Below, piece after piece: positions 21,910-32,009 of a stretch of 64,000 bases of DNA. The notes under the pieces are model-generated. The model was not told the origin of the DNA. It searched no databases and saw only the letters and a program-made list of their open reading frames with translations. Origin of the DNA: Tubulanus polymorphus (lineage: Eukaryota; Nemertea; Palaeonemertea; Tubulaniformes; Tubulanidae). The DNA lies in assembly GCF_964204645.1 (NCBI RefSeq), contig NC_134026.1:15454650-15518649 (forward strand), read 5' to 3'. Numbering within the stretch: position 1 is the stretch's first letter; each line of letters begins with the position of its first letter. The position numbers were made by a program, and so were the translations under genes.

Positions 21910-22563
21910 ATGGAACCAGAACAACCACAAACTATCAATATAACAAATAACGCTGGTGTTATAAATATATACTACAAGAAGTGTTCTAAGTGTGAAATAG
22001 ATAAATTAGCTATAACAGAATTTAGTAAGCGTAAGATTAGCAAAGATGGTTTTCAATATTGTTGTAAAACTTGCACTAAACTATATACCAAACAATATCG
22101 AGAAGATAATAGAGAAGCTTACAATGATTATATGACAGAATATATGAGAGAAAGATATCAAACAGATCTTAATTTTAGATTGAAACAATGCTTAAGATCT
22201 AGATTAACACAATTATTCAACAAAGAAACACATTCAGAAACACTATCTAATTTATTGGGTTATTCAGATGAATTTCTCAAATCATGGATTATATTTCAAT
22301 TCGATGATAAAATGAATATAGATAATTATGGTGAATACTTTCATATTGATCACGTGTTGCCGATTTCTAAATTTAACATGAATGATGAATACAATAAAAA
22401 ACTTATTTGGAGTTGGAAAAATTTAAGACCTTTAGAAAAGAAGGAAAACATAATTAAATCTAATAAACTAGATATACAGTTATATTTAGATCAACTGGAT
22501 AAAGCAAAGACATTTGTTGAATTATGGAACTCAACACATAATGAAAAATACGTTGAAGCTTGA
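21910..22563 (+). CDS. HNH-family nuclease with N-terminal zinc ribbon
   Basis: This 217-aa protein has a CxxC...CxxC-type zinc ribbon (C25, C28, C52, C55) and then a basic helical region with RxxYxTDxxF...LRxRL (about residues 80-100). An HNH core follows: HIDHVLPISKF around H145-H148, WKNLRPL around N171, and EN(I)IKSNK around N180. The layout (ribbon, linker, HIDH...NLRPL...N) is that of free-standing HNH endonucleases seen in phages and large DNA viruses. HNH nucleases use one metal ion to nick or cut DNA. The gene is the first inside the left TIR (22 nt away), reads inwards and starts within ATAATAAATGG. It is intact. It could be cargo, a homing nuclease or a terminus-processing enzyme, and its target is unknown. 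Confidence 0.8.
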   Translation: MEPEQPQTINITNNAGVINIYYKKCSKCEIDKLAITEFSKRKISKDGFQYCCKTCTKLYTKQYREDNREAYNDYMTEYMRERYQTDLNFRLKQCLRSRLTQLFNKETHSETLSNLLGYSDEFLKSWIIFQFDDKMNIDNYGEYFHIDHVLPISKFNMNDEYNKKLIWSWKNLRPLEKKENIIKSNKLDIQLYLDQLDKAKTFVELWNSTHNEKYVEA

Positions 22564-23003
22564 GCGCTTAGAAATCCGGTTACTCTCGATCTATGTCAAA
22601 TCGCTATATGTAATTGTATTAGGTTGTTTTCAAAAACATCTGTCGCATGTTATATTCAGTTGAATGGGGTGTATCTCATTTGAATATTGATCGAATGTGC
22701 TATTTCAGTTGAAAAGGATTAATCAATTATATTACAAAGGAACATCTGTTGCTTAGACAGACAGTTCCTGGTATATTGAGCGCAGTCGCATTACAACATA
22801 CGAACTGAACAGACGCAATATATAGAACGTATAAGATTTCTCTCTAGAAACAAAATTAGGAGTTTACAGTTATTAATGTAAGTACTGTTTTTGTTGTTAT
22901 TAAGACGCAGGGAAACGTTAAACATGTTTAAGTGCTGTAATTGATATTTGACAACTACAACTTCAAGTTAGTTTTATTCTACATTATAGATATTTAGTAA
23001 AAA
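22564..23003. other. Intergenic spacer inside the Polinton left arm
   Basis: 440 bp without an ORF. Composition is less extreme than the flanking genes, and I see no repeat or hairpin. Confidence 0.4.
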
Positions 23004-23714
23004 ATGTCATACAGATCAAGAACTCCACCATCTACTCCAAATCTAACGCAAGAAAGTGATGAGCCAGAATGTATGGATGTCAACACGCCATCATCACAAG
23101 AAACTGTAATAGATATAGAAGAAAAAAATATCGAAAAACTCAGGAAACATATGGATTATTATAAACAATAAGTGTCAATTTTGGACGAAGTAATTACAAC
23201 CAAACAATCAAAGATACAAGAATTACCAAAAATACCAACGCCAAGTTTAAAAACATTATTAGGACTTAAAGAAAATAGAATCAAATTGAGCGGTTATGAA
23301 CTACACGAATATTTAAAATCAAAATTATTGGATCATAGAGATTTATCGAACTTTAGTGAAATAGACGTGCAATTATTTTCGGAAATTAGTGGATTCCTGA
23401 TAAGCGAGTATGAAAAGTTGTTAACTAAACAAACAAATCATCTTTGGGATTTTATAATTTTTGGGAATTCCTTGAATAAAGGGTTTGTTCTTTTTCATTC
23501 GACTCAAACTATAAATATTTCATGGGCTAATTGGGTTAAAGAAAATATACATATTAGTGTCGGGCATGAAAGAAAACTTAGAGGGATTGGGAAATTATAT
23601 TCATTTAAAAAATTTCAATTATTGGGTTTACCATTTCCTACCGTCATTAATCATTTGACAGAAATCGAAAAAATGTTTGAAAATTACCCCGAAATCAAAG
23701 AATTCTGGTTATAA
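23004..23714 (+). pseudogene. Unrecognised Polinton protein, interrupted by one in-frame stop
   Basis: An ATG at 23004 (MSYRSRTPPSTPNL...) opens a frame that meets TAA at 23169-23171 after 56 codons and then continues in the same frame to 23714, for about 236 codons in all. The part after the stop starts only with GTG, so the ATG is the likely true start and the stop is a lesion (or a readthrough site). The first segment is S/T/P-rich and acidic. The second ends in a W-rich region with SWANWVKENIHIS ... FENYPEIKEFW, resembling a small helical DNA-binding or structural module. I do not recognise the family. It stands between the HNH gene and two further unknown genes. Confidence 0.55.
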
Positions 23715-24290
23715 TTATAAAATCCCAAAGATGATTTGTAACAGTAGTTGTTTTTCATACTATGTAGATTTTTTAATGTATTATATTTACCCTATTTGCA
23801 TTTTCTATTATTCTATATTCAACCGTTGTTAATGTCACGCACAGATTCCTGCATTCCACACATACCTTACCGCGCATGAAATGCGCGGCTTGGAATGTGG
23901 AAATCGATAATGATTGTAGAATAAAATATATGTGTTTATGAAATAGTATTTCCACCAGTCGTTTCTTTGAATTTATTTTCAGTTTTAGGATTTATTATCG
24001 AGAATCCGAAATGACTTATCTGGACATTTATAATTACGGTGATATTAAATCCTAATTTAAATAAAATATAATAAAAAAACAATAACTTCAACTAGCTAGT
24101 GAATTCTATTATATTTTTAATATTTTCTTTTCAAAAGAAAATACTTTATATTTTGAATAGATTCAAATAGAAATTCTTTAAATTCAAATAGCTAGTATCA
24201 GTAGTCAATACTAGAATTCTTTAACTTTAACTATCTAGTATCATTTTATAATACTTATAATATTTTTCTTATTAAATTTCTCTAATATAA
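23715..24290. other. A+T-rich spacer with a strong hairpin
   Basis: Long runs of A/T and repeated TAGTATCAKT/AATTCTTTAA words occupy 24090-24260. The only GC-rich island is the hairpin at 23852-23897. Confidence 0.5.
23852..23897. other. GC-rich hairpin between left-arm genes
   Basis: CCGCGCAT and ATGCGCGG pair around a 3-nt loop (23870-23888). An outer pair, CATTCCA / TGGAATG (23852-23858 and 23891-23897), extends the stem with an asymmetric internal loop. It lies 138 nt after the preceding gene. It could be an RNA 3'-end or stability element, a protein-binding site or a small insertion footprint. Nothing decides between these. Confidence 0.6.
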
Positions 24291-24893
24291 ATGTCAAAGA
24301 AATCGAGTAAGAATAGTATTGATATTGAAAAAACATTAGATGATTTGGGTATTAGTGATAATAAAGATACAGTTGTTTCTAATTCTATTCAAGTTAATAA
24401 CAATATTGATTATGAATACTATTTATATTGTAAGCACCATCTTCAATTATTAATTGCTGGCGGGAAATCTAAGGATTTCTTGGGAAAAATTTTAACTTAT
24501 CAAGAACTAGATGCTATGAAACCCTATAAAGTAATAAAATATTTTAAGATTTATGAAGAGGCAAGATTGGCCCGAATAAATGATTCTATTTCAGATGGTA
24601 TTGTCAAATGTTATTCTAAATTATGTAACCAGTTAATACCAATTGATGATGAAAATAAATTATATAGTGATTTGAAAAATGACTATTTAGTTATGACTGA
24701 ATTACAAAAATGGGTTGGATATGCTTCATTTCAATTAGGATCGGTTATGACATTAATTTCTACTGGTGTCATAACATTTTCGAATATCAAGCCTATGGAA
24801 TATAAATCAGGTAAGAACGAAACAGATGTACTACAACCAAACAGCGAAACAGAAAATGAATCAGAACAAAAATTAACTAAAATAAATGAGTGA
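24291..24893 (+). CDS. Unrecognised 200-aa Polinton protein
   Basis: The gene is intact and starts at ATG within CTCTAATATAAATG, a leader resembling those of the right-arm structural genes. It has a charged N-terminus, then a helical core (about residues 40-165) with YEYYLYCKHHLQLLIAGGKS, GKILTYQELDAMKPYKV and a hydrophobic stretch near residues 145-165 (ASFQLGSVMTLISTGVITF) that could be a single membrane segment or a buried helix. The tail is acidic. It overlaps the next gene by 8 nt, implying coupled expression or very compact packing. Confidence 0.75.
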   Translation: MSKKSSKNSIDIEKTLDDLGISDNKDTVVSNSIQVNNNIDYEYYLYCKHHLQLLIAGGKSKDFLGKILTYQELDAMKPYKVIKYFKIYEEARLARINDSISDGIVKCYSKLCNQLIPIDDENKLYSDLKNDYLVMTELQKWVGYASFQLGSVMTLISTGVITFSNIKPMEYKSGKNETDVLQPNSETENESEQKLTKINE

Positions 24894-25254
24894 TAGCGTT
24901 AAGAAAAAGGCTAGATCCGAGAAACAAATTAAATGGGCAAGAGAATTAGGTAAAAGATCTTCAGAATTAAAAAAAGCTAAGAAAAAGAAATTAACTGATA
25001 TAAATGAATCACAGACTTTATCTGATATTGATTCAAATAATAATCCATCTAATTCTTCTAATGCTGGAAGTAATTATAAATTATATATTACAATTGGATT
25101 AGTAACAGTTATTGTATTATCCAGTGTAATATATATATCAAAATTCAAATCTGATGATAAAGATGATTCCAATGACAATAAACCTATCATACCAGAAAAT
25201 AAGTCAAATCATAAAGTCATTGAAACTAAATCTAAATTATTATTAATGGATTAA
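24886..25254 (+). CDS. Small lysine-rich single-pass membrane protein
   Basis: This 122-aa protein has a strongly basic N-terminus (KKKARSEKQIKWAREL ... KKAKKKK, residues 6-35), an S/N-rich linker and one clear transmembrane helix at about residues 63-84 (YITIGLVTVIVLSSVIYIS). The tail is acidic and then basic. It starts inside the last codons of the preceding gene and stops 6 nt before the integrase start. Basic plus transmembrane proteins of this size recur in Polinton and virophage genomes without known function. I do not recognise a specific family. Confidence 0.75.
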   Translation: MSDSVKKKARSEKQIKWARELGKRSSELKKAKKKKLTDINESQTLSDIDSNNNPSNSSNAGSNYKLYITIGLVTVIVLSSVIYISKFKSDDKDDSNDNKPIIPENKSNHKVIETKSKLLLMD

Positions 25255-25260
25255 AATAAG

Positions 25261-26313
25261 ATGAAAAAAGAACAATATTTAAGAGATTTATATTACAACC
25301 CAGAAAGTGAAGCATCATATTCTAACGTTTCAGAATTATGGAATAAAATTAAATCTGATAATGAAAATGGTAATATAAAATATAGTGAACTAAGATTATG
25401 GTTACAAAATCAACCAACATATCAAATACACAAGAAAATGGATAAAACTTATTTAACAAGAAAAGTTATGGTTTCATATATTGATCAACAATGGCAAGCA
25501 GATTTAATTGACATGAAGAACTTAGAAGAATACAACAAAGGATATTTCTGGATACTGAATGTTATAGACATATTCAGTAGATACGCATGGTCAATTCCAA
25601 TCAAAAATAAAACTGGTATAGAAGTGACAAATGCTTTTAAATCAATATTTAAAGAAGCTATTCCAGATAAGATACAATTTGATGAAGGTAAGGAATTTTA
25701 GAACAAACATTTTAAAAAACTATTATCTGATAACGATGTAGATTATTTTTCAACACACTCAGATAAAAAAGCATCTATTATAGAAAGATTTAATAAAACA
25801 TTGAAAACTAGAATGTGGAAATATTTTACTGCTAATGAAACATATAAATATATCGATGTATTAGATGATTTAGTGAAAGGTTATAATAATTCTAAACATA
25901 GTTCTATAAATATGAAACCTATACAAGCTAGAAAAGAAGATAATTCAGAAATAGTTTGGAATAATTTATATGGAGCGTTTGTTACACATGATTTCGGTGA
26001 ACCTAAATTTAAAATTGGACAACACGTAAGAATAGTTAAATATAGAAAAACATTTTATAAAGGTAACATTAACTAAACCTTTTGTTTATAAATTAGAAGA
26101 TCTAAAAGATGAAGAAATATTAGGTTATTTCTATGAACAAGAATTATCACTTGTACCAAATCCAGATGAAATAGAATACAAAATAGAAAAAGTATTGAAA
26201 ACAAAAACTCTTAAAGGAAAAAAGTATTCTTTGGTGAAATATAAAGGATATGATGATAAATTTAATGAATGGATTTTATCTAGTAAAATTAAAAGAAGAT
26301 TTATTTATATTTG
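25261..26313 (+). pseudogene. INT: Retroviral-type (rve, DDE) integrase with C-terminal chromodomain, disabled
   Basis: The integrase is the enzyme that joins Polinton ends to target DNA and makes the 6-bp duplication. The first frame (25261-25701) has the core start WQADLIDM (first Asp about residue 81-85) and IQFDEGKEF (second Asp about 141), then hits an in-frame TAG at 25699-25701. The same frame resumes to 26076 with the IIERFNKTLK block that supplies the third acidic residue. A deletion/frameshift near 26068 then moves to another frame carrying a chromodomain-like segment (about 26170-26290, with YKIEKVL, YSLVKYKGYDD and NEWI). One nonsense codon plus one shift make this copy inactive. 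The chromodomain end overlaps the ATPase frame. Confidence 0.9.
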
Positions 26314-26900
26314 AACCGCATAATATGTTATTTACTGGAGTAACCAATTGTGGTAAAACACATTTCATATTAGATTTGTTAGAAACTATTTATAAGAATC
26401 ATTTTGATAATATAATATTATTCTGTCCTACTTATGAAATGAATAAAACATATAATAGAGATATAGTTAAAATAAAAAAGTTTATTATATTAAATCCTAA
26501 AACAGTAATAGAAAATTTAGATTATTGTATAAAAATAGCAATTGATACTTATAAAGGATCAAATACATTATTCATTGTAGATGATTGCGCAAATTTACAT
26601 GATTCAAAAGTGAGAGAAAGTGAGTTATGTTATTTAGCTTTCTCTGGGAGACATTTTTGGATAACAACATGGGTTTTAAATCAAAAATATAATTCACTTG
26701 TTAAAGACTTTAGGGAGAATATAAGATTTCTAGTTTTATTCTACAATAAAGATAGAAAATCTATGCAACAATCATTGGAAGAAAATCAAATTATACCTAC
26801 TGAATTACATGATGAATATATGAATAAATTAAAGAATAATAAAGGTTCAAAATTATTACTGAGATTACGATTTCCATATGAATATAAATATATAAAATAA
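26250..26900 (+). CDS. ATP: A32-like genome-packaging ATPase (FtsK/HerA superfamily)
   Basis: This 216-aa NTPase has Walker A GVTNCGKT (residues 30-37) and Walker B TLFIVDDC (about 106-113). A conserved downstream TTWVLNQKYNSL block (about 145) is typical of viral packaging ATPases. In Polintons and related viruses this enzyme is thought to pump DNA into capsids. The frame is intact, but its first ATGs (26250, 26253, 26265) lie inside the broken integrase chromodomain in another frame. A cleaner start next to KEDLFIFEP is missing, so sequence between integrase and ATPase may have been lost. It is the last left-arm gene; the nested repeat block starts about 15-25 nt after its stop. Confidence 0.88.
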   Translation: MMINLMNGFYLVKLKEDLFIFEPHNMLFTGVTNCGKTHFILDLLETIYKNHFDNIILFCPTYEMNKTYNRDIVKIKKFIILNPKTVIENLDYCIKIAIDTYKGSNTLFIVDDCANLHDSKVRESELCYLAFSGRHFWITTWVLNQKYNSLVKDFRENIRFLVLFYNKDRKSMQQSLEENQIIPTELHDEYMNKLKNNKGSKLLLRLRFPYEYKYIK

Positions 26901-26924
26901 CTATTTATAATTTGGAATATTGGT

Positions 26925-28268
26925 TTTTTGACAATTCATTTTTTGGATTTGTCGCCCACGACAATTCAATATTTTGGTTTTATCGCCCGCGACAATTTTT
27001 TTCTCTTTTTGTCGCGGTTTAATCGCCTGCGACACTTCAATATTTTGGTTTTATCGCCCGCGACAATTCATTATTTTGGCTTTATCGCCCGCGACAATTC
27101 ATTAGTTTTGTTTTGTCGCCTGCGACGATTGAATATTTTGGTTTTGTCGCCCGCGACAATTCATGATTTTGGTTTTATCGCCCGCGACAATTCATTTTTT
27201 TGGTTTTATCGCCTGCGACAATTTATTATTTTGGTTTTATCGCCCGCAACAATTCATTAGTTTGGTTTTTTCGCCCGCGACAATTCAAGATTTTGGTTTT
27301 GTCGCCCGCGACAATTCATTATTTTGGTTTTGTCGCACGCGACAATGGCGACAATTCAAGATTTTGGTTTTATCGCCCGCGACAATTCATTTTTTTGGAT
27401 TTGTCGCCCACGACAATTCAATATTTTGGTTTTATCGCCCGCGACAATTTTTTTCTCTTTTTGTCGCGGTTTTATCGCCTGCGACACTTCAATATTTTGG
27501 TTTTATCGCCCGCGACAATTCATTATTTTGGCTTTATCGCCCGCGACAATTCATTAGTTTGGTTTTGTCGCCTGCGACAATTCATTAGTTTGGTTTTTTC
27601 GCCCGCGACAATTCAAGATTTTGGTTTTGTCGCCCGCGACAATTCATTATTTTGGTTTTGTCGCACGCGACAATGGCGACAATTCAAGATTTTGGTTTTA
27701 TCACCCGCGACAATTCATTTTTTTGGATTTGTCGCCCACGACAATTCAATATTTTGGTTTTATCGCCCGCGACAATTTTTTTCTCTTTTTGTCGCGGTTT
27801 TATCGCCTGCGACACTTCAATATTTTGGTTTTATCGCCCGCGACAATTCATTATTTTGGCTTTATCGCCCGCGACAATTCATTAGTTTGGTTTTGTCGCC
27901 TGCGACAATTGAATATTTTGGTTTTGTCACCCGCGACAATTCATGATTTTGTTTTTATCGCACGCGACAATTCATTTTTTTGGTTTTATCGCCTGCGACA
28001 ATTTATTATTTTGGTTTTATCGCCCGCGACAATTCATTAGTTTGTTTTTGTTGCCCGCGACAATTGAATATTTTGGTTTTGTCGCCCGCGACAATTCATT
28101 ATTTTGGATTTATCCCCCGCGACAATTCATTTTTTTGGTTTTGTCGCCCGCGACAATTGAATATTTTGGTTTTATCGCCAGCGACAATTGATTATTTTGG
28201 TTTTATCGCCCGCGACAATTGATTATTTTGGTTTTATCGCCCGCGACAATTAATTTTTTTGGTTTTGT
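26925..28268 (+). repeat. 31-bp minisatellite array M1 (about 43 units)
   Basis: The unit is roughly ATTTTGGTTTTRTCG followed by CCCGCGACAATTCATT. Each unit contains the 16-bp palindrome TTGTCGCCCGCGACAA or a one-base variant. The array has internal higher-order duplication: the group from 27000 to 27360 is repeated at about 27440-27680 and 27790-28000. Units lack stop codons on the plus strand in all three frames, producing long spurious frames. Confidence 0.95.
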
Positions 28269-28365
28269 CGCCCACATTATTAGCTTTTGAATAATTAGGC
28301 CAATTAATAACGTTATAAAGACTTATGCTTTCGCCTATTTTGAAGTCGATTAATCTGATATTGTA

Positions 28366-28783
28366 CGGAAGCGATAAAGGGCCTCGAGTTTTCATGTTCA
28401 AACTCGACAAGTCGCCATATTTATGTCGATATATCGCGATATATTGTGTCAAGTCCACATGAATATGTCTACATATCGTGACGTTTTCACGACAAATTTC
28501 GCTTATTTGCTCATTTTCCACGGGACAAGCCGTCATTTGAAGACATGTCTAAATGTAAGATGAGGACGCCAGTAATATGACGACTGAGTTTCAAGTCGTC
28601 ATGAATATGTCGACTTGTCGCGAGGAAAATGGTTAAGAAAACGAAATATGTCGTCAAAACGTCACGATATATCGACATATTCATGTCGACTTGACGCGAT
28701 ATATCGCGGTATGTCGACAATAATATGGCGACTTGTCGAGTTGGAACGTGTCATCTCCGAGGCCCCTTATCGCTTCCGTAGAT
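28366..28783. mobile_element. Foldback/MITE-like element with ~130-bp inverted arms
   Basis: The left arm starts TACGGAAGCGATAAAGGGCC and the right arm ends GGCCCCTTATCGCTTCCGTA. Inner arm blocks ACTCGACAAGTCGCCATATT and AATATGGCGACTTGTCGAGT also pair. The sequence is saturated with GTCGATATATCGAC-type words. It has no coding capacity. A left-arm-plus-centre partial copy follows at 28886-29045. Confidence 0.85.
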
Positions 28784-28885
28784 ATAGTGTCGAATATTAA
28801 GGTCATTTTGGCAGATTCTTTTTTTTTTAAAGTGATATTAAAGCGATCATTCAAGCATTCAAGTGATCCTACTTAATGAAAGATC

Positions 28886-29045
28886 TACGGAAGCGATAAA
28901 GGGCCTCGAGTTGTTGCGTTCCAACTCGACAAGTCGCCATATTTATGTCGATATATCTCATCAATTCGACATGAATATGTCGACATATCGTGACGTTTTG
29001 ACGACTTGAAACTCAGTCGTCATATCACTGGCGTCCTCATCTTTC
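28886..29045. mobile_element. Partial second copy of the foldback element
   Basis: It starts CTACGGAAGCGATAAAGGGC and follows the left arm through GACAAGTCGCCATATTTATG. It then jumps into the centre (GACTTGAAACTCAGTCGTCA) and ends in the inverse of the GATGAGGACGCCAGT centre motif. Confidence 0.75.
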
Positions 29046-29262
29046 AGCAACGCCAGTCACATGGAGTCGTAGGTGTTCTACTTTCTGCGACGCAACACGA
29101 CTGTCACAACCAACCGACGCTCTTGCGACTGGCAGAAACTAGTCGCACACAATCGTATTGCAAGCGACTTGCATCAAAACTTGCGATGCAACGCGAGGAT
29201 CGCATCGTGTCACAAGAACAACCTACGTCTGGCTTTAAGTTACTGCGGAGCACCAGAAATTA
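29046..29262 (+). repeat. GC-richer dispersed repeat (copy 2)
   Basis: Partner of 7628-7845 in the same block order. It joins a TTCGAAC repeat, whereas the first copy joins repeat B. Confidence 0.6.
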
Positions 29263-29775
29263 TCTTTTTTTTCGTTCAAAAGACCTTTGCTTGAAAATTC
29301 TTTCGTCGGAACAAAATTTATTTCGTTCGAACCAATAATATTCTATACAATTGAACCAATTTGAAAAAATCGTTAGAACAAAGTTGAACAAACTTTTTTT
29401 TGTCCAAACGAAAGGTTTTTCGTTCGAACAATCATTCAATTGAACAGAATCGTTTTAATTTGAACAGAATTTTCTTGTCAGAGCATTAAGTTTTTCGTTC
29501 GAACAAGTATATTGAAAAAAGTTTCCGAAAGTATTAAGTATTTCGTTCAATCGAACAGAATTGTTTTCATTCAAACATTCGTTCGAAAAAAATTGTTTTC
29601 GCTCAACCAAATTTGTTTTCATTTCAACAATAACATAGCTTTTTATTCGAACACATTTTTTGTCAGAATGAAGAAAATTTTTGGTTCAAGCAAAAAGCGT
29701 ATTGTTCTATCAAACAGAATTATTTTCTTTCGAACAAGATTTTCTTGTTGGAACATTAAGTTTTTTGGTCGAACA
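29263..29775 (+). repeat. TTCGAAC-rich dispersed repeat (copy 3)
   Basis: Nearly parallel to 9100-9610, beginning CGTTCAAAAGACCTTTGC. Confidence 0.7.
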
Positions 29776-31165
29776 GCGCGTTAAGGTCGATTTGGAAATT
29801 TACTCGGTCAGGTATATGTTGGATTACTGTGTATGCTATTTGTCAGGACAATAAACAGAAGACAACTCAGGATACTACCATGCGTGACTCCACTAGTTAG
29901 ATCGACTTATTCCAAGATGAGGTGTTCCGTTGATTTCGGCTACAAGTTTTCGTTCAGAGATAACTGCTGAGCCATTTGAGCGACCTATCATGGATACTGT
30001 TTCCTAATAGCCTGTTTAGTAATGGTTGATGTTGTGCATTATCAAATGCTTCGTCGAAATCCACCGTTGAACAGGATTCTAAGACTGTGCAGAAAACCCG
30101 TTATCGCTGCTTTGCAGTTATATTTATTATTATTTTCTTCCACACTATTTTTACCAAAAGAACATGGGCTTTGTTACCTTACCGCTGTTTCATATACAAT
30201 CCATATAATATCGTTCAGCTCACCGAGATCTACAAATAGCCCGCGTGTTTTTTCACGAATCATCGTTACAAAAGCGCTGTCGGGCTGTAAACATCGAAAA
30301 TTTAGCCCCATTCAATGGGGCGACATGTTTTTCGAGTTGTCATCCCGAAATCAACCCGCAGGCCGACTGTCACTTCGATTATCAATTCAAGTATAAATGA
30401 ACTAATTTATTGCCGCAGACTTCACATTCAGTCGCGGTCTTCAAACAGTGATTTTAACAATAGCCCATTTTTCTCATCAAATCATATTACCGATACACTG
30501 GAAATTTACTACTTTAGATTTTAAAAGCACTGTCGTGCCGTAAACATCGATGAATCGACATGTGTTACTACATCGACGTTCCGGGGATGAGCTGCGAGTT
30601 TCTCCTCATCATGAGAATCAAATCGAGTACAAATTAATTTATTACTACCAGTGATTTGGCTGCGGGTTTCAAGGAGTTAGTTTAACAATACCTATATTTC
30701 TTTACCGAATTAACCGTGTATTTACTAAGATAAATCTTTAGTGTACCGGGCAATCGTAGGCCTAAACTAAACAGGCCGAAGAGATATGGCGGAGAAAAGC
30801 TGTTATGTCGACGAGGTATCAAAATAAAAGAATATATTACTTTATTCGGCCGCGGGCTTCACCCATTTATCAATACTGTATATTTCCTACAGTACATACC
30901 GATCATTGTCAAATGCACAAGGTATTTACTAAATACAAGTATATAACACACTCCTATCCGTATGCTGGACTCACACTTGACATTCGGAGTAAGCGTTCGC
31001 TGTGGGGGAAAGGTGATCGTTCGCTGTGTCGCTTGAAGTGTTTATCGAGTTTTACGCGACCTTAAGGCTTTTGTATGGTGGCTGATAAGATAAAAAAAAA
31101 CACGAATATGCAAATGAGGGCGACATTACGACAAAACGACAAAACTAAAATAACGCGAGAAAACA
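29776..31165 (-). repeat. Repeat C, long copy 1 (antisense LINE fragment plus downstream module)
   Basis: The first 300 bp is the decayed antisense reverse-transcriptase fragment. From 30065 (GTTGAACAGGATTCTAAGAC) onwards about 1.1 kb is almost the same as 35108-36500, including CGAATCATCGTTACAAAAGC, GGCCGCGGGCTTCA and GTTCGCTGTGGGGGAAAGG. The plus frames here are short and differ between copies, so they are not genes. Confidence 0.75.
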
Positions 31166-31177
31166 ATGATTTTGATT

Positions 31178-32009
31178 TTTTCGCCCGCGGAAATTCAATA
31201 TTTTGGTTTTATTGCCCACGACAATTCACTACTTTGGTTTTATCGCCAGCGACAATTCATTATTTTGGTTTTGTCGCCCGCGACAATTCATTATTTTGGT
31301 TTTATATTTTGTTTTTGTCACCCGCGACAATTTTTTTCTTGGTTTTATCGCCTGCGACAATTCAATATTTTGGTTTTATCGCCCGCGATAATTCATTATT
31401 TTGGTTTTATCGCCCGCGACAATTCATTATTTTGGTTTTATCGCCCGCGACAATTCATTATTTTGGTTTTATATTTTGTTTTTGTCGCTCGCGACAATTT
31501 TTTTTTTTGGTTTTGTCGCCCGCGACAATTCATTATTTTTGTTTTATCGCCTGCGACAATTCATTATTACGGTTTTATCGCCCGCGACAATTCATTATTT
31601 TGGTTTTGTCGCCCGCGACAATTCACCATTTTGACACCCGCGACAATTCATTATTTTGGTTTTATCGCCCGCGACAATTCATTATTTTGGTTTTATCGCC
31701 CGCGACAATTCATTATTTTGGTTTTGTCGCCCCGACAATTGTTCTTTTGGTTTTGTCGCCCGCGACAATTCAATATTTTGGTTTTGTCGCCCGCGACAAT
31801 TCATTATTTTGGTTTAATCGCCCGCGACAATTCAATATTTTGGTTTTATCGCCCGCGATAATTCATTATTTTGGTTTTATCGCCCGCGACAATTCAATAT
31901 TTTGGTTTTATCGCCCGCGATAATTCATTATTTTGGTTTTATCGCCCGCGACAATTCATTATTTTGGTTTTGTCGCACGAGACAATTCATTATTTTGGTT
32001 TTGTCGCCC
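31178..32009 (+). repeat. 31-bp minisatellite array M2
   Basis: Same unit as M1, with higher unit-to-unit identity. Some units carry an inserted TATATTTTGTTTTTG variant, shared with M3 and M5. Confidence 0.95.

Noticed and set aside
26925-28268. Possible CRISPR array (regular ~31-bp repeats with palindromic core)
   Set aside because: Units are contiguous with no unique spacers, lie in a eukaryotic element, and no cas genes are present.
31075-31923. Long plus-strand open frames (up to 282 codons) with repeated LSPATIHYFGF/ARDNSLFWF peptides
   Set aside because: They are fully explained by the 31-bp minisatellite, whose unit has no stop codon in any plus frame. Because 31 is not a multiple of 3, the same peptides appear in every frame, and there is no unique start or domain.
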